Positions 1 through 6,338 of a DNA stretch of 8,122 nucleotides are shown here, in pieces. The notes below the pieces were generated by a model that saw only the letters and a list, made by a program, of their open reading frames with translations, searched no databases and was not told the DNA's origin. The first letter of the stretch is position 1. Each line of letters opens with the position of its first letter. The translations under genes and the position numbers were made by a program. The DNA comes from Gemmatimonadaceae bacterium (GTDB lineage: Bacteria; Gemmatimonadota; Gemmatimonadetes; Gemmatimonadales; Gemmatimonadaceae), in NCBI GenBank assembly GCA_013816695.1, contig JACDDZ010000068.1, positions 1 through 8,122 of the forward strand, in the 5' to 3' direction.

Positions 1-185
1 CGGTTGCAAACTCCACCAGTGCTGCGCCGGGCACAGTACTGCTTACATCTGACAGCCTCATCGTTGCCTGCGGCGACGGGGCAGTTTCAGTTACCGACGT
101 GCAGCCTTCGGGAAAGAAACGCATGCGGGCAAGCGAATGGTCGCGCGGGCGGGGAGTAACTGAAGGTGACCGCTTCGGCGATTAA
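1..185 (+). CDS. fmt: Methionyl-tRNA formyltransferase, C-terminal end (5' part outside window)
   Basis: Fmt formylates the methionine on initiator tRNA using 10-formyl-tetrahydrofolate, in the cytoplasm. Only the last 60 or so codons are present. The reading frame begins at base 3 and stops at TAA 183-185. The peptide contains LIVACGDGAVSVTDVQPSGK followed by KRMRASEW and a GD-type ending. This matches the end of the Fmt C-terminal OB-like domain, where E. coli has VLVACGDGVV, LQPAGKKAMSA and a closing PGNRL-type motif. No start or catalytic domain is visible because the gene enters from the left edge. It overlaps the next gene by 20 bases, so the two are probably co-transcribed. In many bacteria rsmB follows fmt directly; here three thiamine genes intervene. 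Confidence 0.88.
   Translation, partial: VANSTSAAPGTVLLTSDSLIVACGDGAVSVTDVQPSGKKRMRASEWSRGRGVTEGDRFGD
151..156 (+). promoter_or_regulatory. Ribosome binding site for the ThiE/TenI-like gene
   Basis: GGGGAG lies nine bases before the GTG at 166, inside the end of fmt. It supports the GTG start over the in-frame ATG at 265. The ATG would remove the first beta strand (LPVVHAVSD) of the barrel. Confidence 0.5.
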
Positions 186-960
186 CCTGCTTCCGGTAGT
201 TCATGCGGTATCCGACGGTGCCGCCGCGTGCAGACCGGATTTCGTGACAGTAGCCGGGCGCGCGATGACGGAGATCAAGTCACGTCTCGCAATTCACCTG
301 CGAGCGCCGATGCTTCCCGGTAAAGTGTTTTTCCGTCTCGCTGAAGAACTTGCCGAGTTGCAGAATGACTTCGGGTCGTGGCTAATCGTGAATGACCGGG
401 TTGACGTGGCCAGAGCAGTGGGAGCGAAAGGTGTTCAACTGACGACTCGATCATTGTCGGTCGCCGATGCAAGGAAAGTTGCCGGTGACATTCCGATCGG
501 TGCGAGCGTGCACACACTTGAGGAAGCCATCGCTGCTTACGATGCAGGTGCGAGTTGGTGTGTCGCCGGAAACGTATTCCCAACCGGGACTCATCCAGGA
601 ACGCCGGGCAAGCGTGTTGAGTTCATATCGCTGCTGGCCAGTGCAGTGCCCATTCCCATCATCGCGATTGGAGGGGTGAAACCGGAAGATGTGCCCGATC
701 TTCTGAACGCGGGCGCCTACGGAGTTGCGACCATCCGGGGCGCAGGCTGGAACGATGAAAAATCGGTCCTGAAGGATGAGCCCATGCGGACTGTGCTGGA
801 TGCCACTCGACATAGCGCCGGAACGGTGTTCGTTGGCCGCGCCAGGAGCAGTCCTGCGACCCCGCTCAGCAACTATATTTGGGAGTATGACGCCCACCGC
901 TCCCGCACTCAGCGGGATCTCCCTGACAGTGAACGGAACGCGCCGGGAAATTCCGGCTGA
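166..960 (+). CDS. thiE/tenI: ThiE/TenI superfamily protein (thiamine phosphate synthase or thiazole tautomerase)
   Basis: A 264-residue TIM-barrel protein of the ThiE/TenI superfamily. ThiE joins the pyrimidine and thiazole moieties to make thiamine phosphate; TenI aromatises the thiazole tautomer released by ThiG. Visible signatures are LPVVHAVSD (9-17), LIVNDRVDVA (73-82), GVQL (89-92), GASVHTLEEA (112-121), NVFPTGTHPGTPGK (136-149), IPIIAIGGV (163-171) and GAYGVATIRGAG (183-194). The ThiE-type REK after strand two is RAP (46-48), and the HxGxxD-type motif after the ND motif is QLTTRS (91-96). The SVHTLEEA and VFxTGTHPG stretches resemble TenI. Adjacency to thiS and thiG suits either role. 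The barrel ends near residue 195; the remaining 70 residues show no recognised domain, and the last 24 overlap thiS. The GTG start has a Shine-Dalgarno at 151-156. Family membership is firm; which of the two reactions it performs is not settled. Confidence 0.82.
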   Translation: MTASAINLLPVVHAVSDGAAACRPDFVTVAGRAMTEIKSRLAIHLRAPMLPGKVFFRLAEELAELQNDFGSWLIVNDRVDVARAVGAKGVQLTTRSLSVADARKVAGDIPIGASVHTLEEAIAAYDAGASWCVAGNVFPTGTHPGTPGKRVEFISLLASAVPIPIIAIGGVKPEDVPDLLNAGAYGVATIRGAGWNDEKSVLKDEPMRTVLDATRHSAGTVFVGRARSSPATPLSNYIWEYDAHRSRTQRDLPDSERNAPGNSG

Positions 961-1120
961 AAGCACGCTTTCAGGACTTCTCGAGTCGCTCGACCTGGAT
1001 CCGAGAATGGTCGTCGTTGAACGCAACAGGACAATTCTTCGTGATCGCGACTCCTACGGTTCGATTTCACTGGAAGCGGGTGATGTCCTCGAGATAGTCC
1101 AGTTTGTTGGGGGTGGCTGA
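887..1120 (+). CDS. thiS: Sulfur carrier protein ThiS
   Basis: A 77-residue ubiquitin-like sulfur carrier. Its C-terminal glycine is adenylated and converted to a thiocarboxylate, which supplies sulfur to ThiG for the thiazole ring of thiamine. The fold is visible as ISLTVNGTRREIP (11-23), STLSGLLESLDL (26-37), MVVVERNRTI (41-50), the acidic LEAGDVLEIVQFVGGG (62-77) and the diagnostic terminal GG. ATG 887 gives a normal ThiS length. The same frame is open back to an ATG at 776, but that would add 37 residues without ThiS character. The spacing of GGGAG (881-885) to the ATG is only one base, unusually tight, so initiation may rely on ribosomes translating the overlapping upstream gene. It overlaps that gene by 74 bases and thiG follows at once. 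No thiF, thiH or thiO is visible in the window. Confidence 0.9.
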   Translation: MTPTAPALSGISLTVNGTRREIPAESTLSGLLESLDLDPRMVVVERNRTILRDRDSYGSISLEAGDVLEIVQFVGGG

Positions 1121-1125
1121 GGTGA
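1119..1125 (+). promoter_or_regulatory. Ribosome binding site for thiG
   Basis: GAGGTGA spans the thiS stop codon (TGA 1118-1120) and lies eight bases before ATG 1134. It is a near-ideal Shine-Dalgarno. It favours ATG 1134 over the in-frame TTG 1104 and GTG 1122, and its position suggests coupling of thiS and thiG translation. Confidence 0.6.
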
Positions 1126-1133
1126 CGGCAACC

Positions 1134-1931
1134 ATGCCTTCGAGCGGAATAGCGCGCGAGCTGGCTCCGCTGACTATTTCAGATCGTACCTTCCGCTCGC
1201 GACTAATGGTCGGAACGGGCAAGTACTCGAGCAATGAGCAGATGGTGCAGTCGATCGAGGCATCGGGCGCCGAAGTTGTAACCGTTGCAGTGCGTCGGGT
1301 CGACCTTGATCGCACGCGAGATGAGGGTGTGCTTTTTCACCTCGACCCACAGCACTACTTCCTGCTGGCAAACACCGCGGGCTGCTACAACGCCGAAGAG
1401 GCGATTCGATATGCGCGGCTCGCGCGAGCTGCTGGATTCAATGAGTGGGTGAAGCTGGAAGTGATCGGCGACCAGGAGACACTCCTTCCCGATACTGAAG
1501 GATTGCTCGAGGCCACCCGTGTTCTCGCAGCTGAAGGCTTCAAGGTCATGGCTTACACGAACGACGACCTGATCACGGCGCTGCGGCTCGAAGAAGCTGG
1601 TGCAGTTGCCGTGATGCCGCTCGCATCTCCAATCGGGAGCGGGCTGGGCATGCTCAACCCGTATGCGATCCGTACTATCAAACGGCGACTGCGGGTCCCG
1701 GTTATTGTGGATGCGGGAGTTGGCACCGCATCCGATGCGTGCATTGTGATGGAACAGGGTGTTGACGGAATCCTCATGAACACCGGCATCGCCGCAGCAG
1801 ATGATCCCGTTGCAATGGCAATCGCAATGCGAAAGGCCGTTGATGCCGGACGGCTTGCATATCTCGCAGGCAGAATGCCTCGGCGCGAAGTTGCCATGCC
1901 TTCTTCGCCCTCAAGCGGGATGCTCAGCTGA
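1134..1931 (+). CDS. thiG: Thiazole synthase ThiG
   Basis: ThiG condenses 1-deoxy-D-xylulose 5-phosphate, dehydroglycine and sulfur from ThiS thiocarboxylate into the thiazole phosphate of thiamine; it is a cytoplasmic TIM-barrel enzyme. The 265-residue length is normal for the family. Motifs in order are SRLMVGTGKY (22-31), VVTVAVRRV (48-56), NTAGCYNAEEA (80-90), NEWVKLEVIGD (103-113, with K107 the expected Schiff-base lysine), AVAVMPLASPIGSGLGM, VPVIVDAGVGTASDA and DGILMNTGIAAADDP. The start is taken as ATG 1134 because of the GAGGTGA before it; the frame is open to TTG 1104, which would add ten residues of no clear meaning. The stop TGA (1929-1931) shares a base with the ATG of rsmB. Together with thiS and the ThiE/TenI-like gene it forms a compact thiazole module. 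Confidence 0.96.
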   Translation: MPSSGIARELAPLTISDRTFRSRLMVGTGKYSSNEQMVQSIEASGAEVVTVAVRRVDLDRTRDEGVLFHLDPQHYFLLANTAGCYNAEEAIRYARLARAAGFNEWVKLEVIGDQETLLPDTEGLLEATRVLAAEGFKVMAYTNDDLITALRLEEAGAVAVMPLASPIGSGLGMLNPYAIRTIKRRLRVPVIVDAGVGTASDACIVMEQGVDGILMNTGIAAADDPVAMAIAMRKAVDAGRLAYLAGRMPRREVAMPSSPSSGMLS

Positions 1932-3274
1932 TGGCAGCAGCGACAGCGTCACTTGCAATCACGCCATCACGGTCCGCAGCCGCGAATGTTTTTTCCGACC
2001 TGCGAACAGGTGAGCTGCTCGACGCAGCCCTGGATCGCCACGCCGACCAACTCGACGCCCGCGACAAGCGCTGGGTTCGAGAGCTGCTTTACGGAACATT
2101 GAGACAGCGCGGTTGGCTGGATGCACTGCTCGAAACCCGGGTGCGCGGTGGACTCTCACGGCTGGATGACGACGTCACCGACCTCCTGCGTCTCGGGATG
2201 TACCAGCTGCTCTTCATGCGCAGCGTGCCACCCTACGCGGCGATTGCACAGACAGTGGAGCTCGCCAAGCGCCGCCACGGGATCGGCGCAAGCAAGCTGG
2301 TGAATGCAGTGCTGCGCAGACTGGATCGTGAATCTGTGGGCATTCTCGACACGACGCCTGAGTCACTCGGCGCGCGTGATCCTGTTGATGCGCTCTCGAT
2401 TCGTTATTCGCACCCGCGCTGGCTGGTCGCGCGCTGGGTTGGGCGCTGGGGAGCTGAAGCCACGCAAACACTTCTCGAGCGCAATAACACGGAAGCTCCG
2501 CTTACTGTGCGGCCGTATGGAATTGTGCGCGAGCAGCTCGAAGCCACTCTCGACGCAGCAGGCATCGAGACCGAGGACGTGGCGCTCGTACCTGACAGCC
2601 TGATTCTCCGCGGTGCGGGATCCATTGCCGAGGTTGGCTCGTTCAAGCAGGGACTTTTCTTCGTGCAGGATCCGGCTGCGACACTGGTCACGCAGTACGC
2701 CGCAATCCCGGCCGGAGCTATCGTCGCCGATCTGTGCGCAGCACCAGGAGGTAAGGCGCTCGAGCTGTCCCGCATTGCCAGTCGAGTCATTGCATCGGAC
2801 CGTTCGTTTTCGCGAATGAGTCTCGTCAGTTCGAATATTGACCGCCTCGATGTAGGGAATGTTTCACTTGCGATAGCAGATGCCCGGCGGCCGGCCATCC
2901 AACCGGTCGATGCAGTTCTCATCGATGTTCCCTGCACCGGCACTGGAACCTTCCGGCGTCACCCGGACGCGCGCTGGCGCCTCCGCATTTCTGACCTTGC
3001 GGTAATGGGCGCACTTCAGCGCGCAATTCTGGCGGCAGCGGCAACGGTTGTTCGTCCCGGCGGTTTGCTGATTTACAGTACCTGTTCCCTCGAGCCTGAA
3101 GAGAACGACTCACAGATTGAAAACTTCCTGAACGCCAACCCGGAATGGTCGCTGGAGCCGCCGCCACAGAGCGCAGTGCCGGCATCAGTACTGGACGCTG
3201 GGAGGCTGCGCGTCCTCCCGCACGTGCACGGAGTCGATGGTGCATTCGCTGCTCGACTGCGCAGGAAGGCATAG
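1931..3274 (+). CDS. rsmB: 16S rRNA (cytosine(967)-C(5))-methyltransferase RsmB
   Basis: RsmB (Sun, Fmu) methylates C967 of 16S rRNA using S-adenosylmethionine. At 447 residues it has the full two-part family architecture. The N-terminal NusB-like RNA-binding domain covers about residues 18-160 (DAALDRH, RDKRWVRELLYGTLRQR, LRLGMYQLLFM, KLVNAVLRR). The Rossmann methyltransferase domain covers about 240-447. Visible catalytic motifs are the SAM loop ADLCAAPGGKALELS (266-280), the acidic D290 and D317, the PC motif DVPCTGTGTFRRHPDARW (332-349, Cys335) and the TC motif YSTCSLEPEEND (382-393, nucleophile Cys385). FVQDPAA (244-250) is also typical. It begins in a TGATG overlap with thiG and ends in TAG abutting the GTG of the PASTA gene. 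All key residues are intact, so it should be active. Confidence 0.96.
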   Translation: MAAATASLAITPSRSAAANVFSDLRTGELLDAALDRHADQLDARDKRWVRELLYGTLRQRGWLDALLETRVRGGLSRLDDDVTDLLRLGMYQLLFMRSVPPYAAIAQTVELAKRRHGIGASKLVNAVLRRLDRESVGILDTTPESLGARDPVDALSIRYSHPRWLVARWVGRWGAEATQTLLERNNTEAPLTVRPYGIVREQLEATLDAAGIETEDVALVPDSLILRGAGSIAEVGSFKQGLFFVQDPAATLVTQYAAIPAGAIVADLCAAPGGKALELSRIASRVIASDRSFSRMSLVSSNIDRLDVGNVSLAIADARRPAIQPVDAVLIDVPCTGTGTFRRHPDARWRLRISDLAVMGALQRAILAAAATVVRPGGLLIYSTCSLEPEENDSQIENFLNANPEWSLEPPPQSAVPASVLDAGRLRVLPHVHGVDGAFAARLRRKA

Positions 3275-4072
3275 GTGAACCTGCGCGTCTGGTCCCGGCG
3301 TGCAATCCCCTATCTCGTCGTCAGCGTCGGAGGATTCCTACTCGCGTACGTTTTTATTTTCCTGTTCGCATTTCGCACCGAGGTGATTCCCGATGACGCA
3401 ATCGTTCCAAATGTCGTCGGGCAGCTTTACGAGGATGCCGCCGGGACGATCGAGAAAGCCGGCTTCTTCGCGCAGCAGGGTGAACAGCGGATAAGCAAGA
3501 CCGCGCCAAAGGGATCGGTACTGCAACAGAATCCTCCCGGGGGAAGCCGGCAGAAAAAGGGTACGGACATACAACTCGCCATCAGTCTCGGCAGAAAAGA
3601 GGGAGTCGTTCCGCAGATCATTGGCCTGACCCCGCAGCAGGCACGCGTCGCCGTTGAGAACGCCGGCTTCCAGATGGGGCGAACGATCGAACTCGCGAGC
3701 GATTACCCGCGAGGAACAGTCTACCAGGTCGAACCGCCACCGGGCACGCAGATCGATCTTCCCGCAGAAGTCAATTTCACCATCAGTGCAGGGTCCGCTA
3801 CAGTGCAGGTGCCCGATCTCGTTGGACGTACTGTACCTGATGCACGGTCGGCGCTCGAACGGATTGGACTGCGGCTTGGTGCAATTGGCCGCGACACAAG
3901 TTCAGTCCAGATCGAGAATTCCGTGCTGCGTCAGAGTCCGCCAGCCGGCTCGACGGTCTCAAATGGCGCGAGCGTTGGCGTTGTTGTCTCGCGCTTTCCT
4001 CCTCCGGCTCCGCTTCCAGGCCAGCAGCCGTTGGATAGCCTCACGGTGACGCGCAGAATTCACGTTCCATGA
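3275..4072 (+). CDS. Membrane-anchored protein with three PASTA domains, no kinase domain
   Basis: A 265-residue protein with a short basic N-terminus (RVWSRRA, 4-10), one hydrophobic segment at about 11-33 and an extracytoplasmic part made of three PASTA repeats at about 43-105, 111-172 and 178-240. Each repeat carries the family pattern: VPNVVGQ, VPQIIGLTPQQA and VPDLVGRTVPDA at the beginning, then QQNPPGG, QVEPPPGT and RQSPPAGS, closing with a beta strand. A proline-rich tail follows. PASTA domains occur in Ser/Thr kinases and penicillin-binding proteins and often bind peptidoglycan fragments; neither a kinase nor a transpeptidase domain is present. The start is GTG 3275, directly after the rsmB stop, with AGGAAG at 3263-3268 as ribosome site. 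It ends in an ATGA overlap with rpe. Its role is inferred to be cell-wall sensing or binding; the partner is unknown. Confidence 0.88.
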   Translation: MNLRVWSRRAIPYLVVSVGGFLLAYVFIFLFAFRTEVIPDDAIVPNVVGQLYEDAAGTIEKAGFFAQQGEQRISKTAPKGSVLQQNPPGGSRQKKGTDIQLAISLGRKEGVVPQIIGLTPQQARVAVENAGFQMGRTIELASDYPRGTVYQVEPPPGTQIDLPAEVNFTISAGSATVQVPDLVGRTVPDARSALERIGLRLGAIGRDTSSVQIENSVLRQSPPAGSTVSNGASVGVVVSRFPPPAPLPGQQPLDSLTVTRRIHVP

Positions 4073-4734
4073 AAGCCAGAATCGCACCCTCGATCCTGAG
4101 CGCCGATTTTGGAAAGCTCGCTGAAGAAGTCGCCATGTGTGAAGCCGGCGGCGCTGACCTGATTCACATCGACGTGATGGACGGTCGGTTTGTACCCAAT
4201 CTCACTTTCGGTGAGAAGGTCATTCGCACGGTGCGCGGTGCAACATCGCTTCCGCTCGACGTGCATCTCATGGTCGTGGAACCGGCTTCGTACTTCGAGA
4301 GCTTTGCGGGTGCGGGCGCGAACGGGCTCACCTTTCACGTCGAGGCAGAAGCGCACGTACAGCGACAGCTTGCCAGGATTCGTGAGCTTGGGTGCAAGGC
4401 CGGCCTCGCCCTCAATCCCGCGACTCCTGTTTCGGCTGCCGCGGACGTTACAGCAGATCTGGATCTTCTGCTGATCATGACAGTGAATCCCGGATTCGGC
4501 GGACAGAAATTCATTCAACATTCTGTCGAGAAGGTCCGCAGTGCGCGGAGGCTGCTGAAGGAATCCAGCTCGATGGCCGCCCTGGAAGTCGACGGTGGAA
4601 TCGATCGCGATTCGATCACTGCAGTCTGGAAGGCAGGCGCCGATACGTTCGTGGCCGGCAATGCGATCTTTTCCGCGCCGGATCCAAAGTCCGAAATAAG
4701 TGAGCTGAAAACCCGCTGCTCGTCGTACGCATGA
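4069..4734 (+). CDS. rpe: Ribulose-phosphate 3-epimerase
   Basis: Rpe interconverts D-ribulose 5-phosphate and D-xylulose 5-phosphate in the pentose phosphate pathway. The 221-residue length is typical. The TIM-barrel signatures are all visible: IAPSILSADF (5-14), HIDVMDGRFVPNLTFG (33-48), LDVHLMVVEP (63-72), ALNPATP (114-120), LIMTVNPGFGGQKF (135-148), LEVDGGI (172-178) and FVAGNAIF (194-201). The metal ligands and catalytic acids H33, D35, H66 and D175 are present, and the phosphate loop follows at GNAIF. Start and stop both overlap neighbours by four bases (ATGA), which suggests translational coupling with the PASTA gene before and the thioredoxin gene after. Confidence 0.97.
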   Translation: MKARIAPSILSADFGKLAEEVAMCEAGGADLIHIDVMDGRFVPNLTFGEKVIRTVRGATSLPLDVHLMVVEPASYFESFAGAGANGLTFHVEAEAHVQRQLARIRELGCKAGLALNPATPVSAAADVTADLDLLLIMTVNPGFGGQKFIQHSVEKVRSARRLLKESSSMAALEVDGGIDRDSITAVWKAGADTFVAGNAIFSAPDPKSEISELKTRCSSYA

Positions 4735-5285
4735 CCGCACGAAACCAGTACGCACTCATCGGCGGCGCAGTTGCCCTGGTAATTGGACTCCTGTTCGCAG
4801 GCACCAAACTTCTGAGCGGCCAGCTGTTCATGGTCGAGCCAGGTACCAAGGCGCCAAACTTCGAGGCAGTCACGCTTGATTCTCCCCCCCGCACAAAATC
4901 GCTGGACGAGTATCGCGGGCAGGTTGTGCTCCTGAACATCTGGGCGACCTGGTGCGAGCCCTGTCGCGTGGAGATGCCAAGCATCGAGGCACTCCATAAA
5001 GCGCTTGGACAAAAGGGCCTGAAAGTGATAGCCGTGAGCGTCGACGAGCCGGGGTTTGAAACGCAGATCGGGGATTTCGTCAGGCAGTACGGCCTCACAT
5101 TCCAGATACTCTACGACTCCGATGCGGCCGGAATCCGGAAGCAGTACCAGGTGACCGGATATCCCGAGACTTTCATCATTGGGAAAGACGGCCTCATCCG
5201 TCGCAAGCTGATCGGCGCCGCCGACTGGAATTCGAAAGGCAACCGCGCCCTCATCGAGCACCTCCTCGCAGAATCGGCAAACTGA
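4731..5285 (+). CDS. TlpA/ResA-type membrane-anchored thioredoxin-fold protein
   Basis: A 184-residue thiol-disulfide protein of the AhpC/TSA-Redoxin (TlpA, ResA, CcmG-like) group. An N-terminal hydrophobic segment at about 8-27 (ALIGGAVALVIGLLFAG) should anchor it with the thioredoxin fold outside the cytoplasm. The fold begins at about 36 with PGTKAPNFEAVTLD. The active site is WATWCEPCRVEMPS (71-84, cysteines 75 and 78), followed by VIAVSVDE (99-106) and the cis-proline loop VTGYPETFII (141-150, Pro145). CEPC with downstream EMP is usual for reductants that keep apocytochrome c or other exported thiols reduced. No cytochrome maturation gene is visible nearby, so the exact substrate is unknown. 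It starts within the rpe stop (ATGA) and ends sharing a base with the tsaD ATG. A run of seven C at 4884-4890 lies in the coding region without breaking the frame. Confidence 0.9.
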   Translation: MTARNQYALIGGAVALVIGLLFAGTKLLSGQLFMVEPGTKAPNFEAVTLDSPPRTKSLDEYRGQVVLLNIWATWCEPCRVEMPSIEALHKALGQKGLKVIAVSVDEPGFETQIGDFVRQYGLTFQILYDSDAAGIRKQYQVTGYPETFIIGKDGLIRRKLIGAADWNSKGNRALIEHLLAESAN

Positions 5286-6328
5286 TGGCGCTGATTCTCG
5301 GAATTGAAAGCTCGTGCGATGAGACTTCTGCTGCGGTCCTGGAGGGCAGTGGCAACAGTGTTACCCAGAAATCCCTCGTTATCCTCTCGCAGGACGTGCA
5401 TCGCATTTTTGGTGGAATCGTTCCAGAGCTCGCTTCCCGCGCGCACGTAACGAGCATCGTTCCCGTTGTGCAACGGGCGTTGGACGACGCGGCCTGTACC
5501 CTGGGTGATCTGGATGCGGTAGCTGTCACATACGCACCTGGACTGATTGGAGCACTGCTGGTTGGCGTGTGCTACGGAAAGGCGCTTGCGTTCGGGCTGG
5601 GCAAGCCGCTGGTGCCAGTGCACCACATGGAAGGACACATATTCGCGTCTGCCCTGGAACATGAAGATGCAGTCCCTCCATTCACTGCCCTGCTTGTCTC
5701 GGGCGGACACACACTCCTTCTCGATGTACCGGATTGGGGTTCGTACAATCTCCTTGGAGCAACGCGCGACGATGCCGCGGGCGAAGCATTCGACAAGGTG
5801 GCGAAACTGCTGGGGCTGCCCTACCCGGGTGGCCGGCCGGTCGAGGAGCTCGCAAAACTGGGTGACCCAAAGAGGTTCCGCTTTTCGCGGCCAATGCTCC
5901 GCCGTACGTCCGAGGCAGGAGATGCCGATCATTACGCGTTTTCATTCAGCGGCTTGAAAACGGCCGTGCTCAACGCGGTGAAGGCATCCACCGATTTGTC
6001 CGGCGACGCGCCACACATAGCACGCGCATTCCAGGATTCGATCATCGAGACGCTCGCTGAAAAACTTTTTCGGGCAGCGAACCACTTTGGGCGCGAACGG
6101 GTTATCCTTGGCGGCGGCGTTGCGTGCAATCGAACGCTCGTCGCTGCCGCACGCGAAAAACTGGAGCCGCTTGGCATCAGCGTATATGCCCCCTCCCCGC
6201 GGCTCGCCACCGACAACGCGGCAATGATCGCACGCGCCGGTATATTCAGGCTCGAAAAGGGCGACCTTGGTGAGCTAGATTTGAACGCGTTTGCATCGAT
6301 GCCACTTCCCGGCTTGATCGCCGCCTAA
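5285..6328 (+). CDS. tsaD: tRNA N6-adenosine threonylcarbamoyltransferase TsaD
   Basis: TsaD (YgjD/Gcp/Kae1) transfers the threonylcarbamoyl group from threonylcarbamoyl-AMP to A37 of ANN-reading tRNAs, working with TsaB and TsaE. The 347-residue length is normal. ASKHA-fold signatures in order are ILGIESSCDETSAAVLE (4-20), GGIVPELASRAHV (43-55), VHHMEGHIFAS (112-122), LLVSGGHTLL (136-145), DDAAGEAFDKVAKLLGLPYP (162-181), FSFSGLKTAV (219-228), VILGGGVACNRTL (273-285) and YAPSPRLATDNAAMIA (301-316). The metal ligands H114, H118 and D310 are present. The gene begins in a TGATG overlap with the thioredoxin gene and ends ten bases before lgt. Neither tsaB nor tsaE is in the window. Confidence 0.97.
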   Translation: MALILGIESSCDETSAAVLEGSGNSVTQKSLVILSQDVHRIFGGIVPELASRAHVTSIVPVVQRALDDAACTLGDLDAVAVTYAPGLIGALLVGVCYGKALAFGLGKPLVPVHHMEGHIFASALEHEDAVPPFTALLVSGGHTLLLDVPDWGSYNLLGATRDDAAGEAFDKVAKLLGLPYPGGRPVEELAKLGDPKRFRFSRPMLRRTSEAGDADHYAFSFSGLKTAVLNAVKASTDLSGDAPHIARAFQDSIIETLAEKLFRAANHFGRERVILGGGVACNRTLVAAAREKLEPLGISVYAPSPRLATDNAAMIARAGIFRLEKGDLGELDLNAFASMPLPGLIAA

Positions 6329-6338
6329 TCACTACTCA

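Noticed and set aside
776..886. Upstream extension of the thiS frame to ATG 776
   Set aside because: The added 37 residues have no ThiS character; ThiS proteins are about 65-80 residues long and 887 gives 77.
451..1026. 191-codon - strand open frame opposite the thiamine genes
   Set aside because: No motif or domain is visible, and the + strand frames there carry clear ThiE/TenI and ThiS signatures.
1104..1133. TTG 1104 or GTG 1122 as thiG start
   Set aside because: GAGGTGA at 1119-1125 is well spaced for ATG 1134, and the extra residues do not match the family N-terminus.
2413..2452. Repeated GCGCTGG units in rsmB
   Set aside because: They reflect an Arg-Trp-rich helix (RWLVARWVGRWG) and GC-biased codons, with irregular spacing; no repeat element is needed to explain them.
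4884..4890. Seven-C run in the thioredoxin gene as a possible phase-variation tract or frameshift
   Set aside because: The frame is intact across it and the run is short; it falls in a variable loop and one sequence gives no sign of length variation.
4515..5261. 248-codon open frame on the - strand across rpe and the thioredoxin gene
   Set aside because: It is antisense to two genes with intact motifs, has no domain and no plausible ribosome site was seen.
5111..5932. 273-codon open frame on the - strand across the thioredoxin and tsaD genes
   Set aside because: It lies antisense to two well-supported genes, shows no recognisable motif and has a Cys/Arg/His-rich composition typical of a shadow frame.
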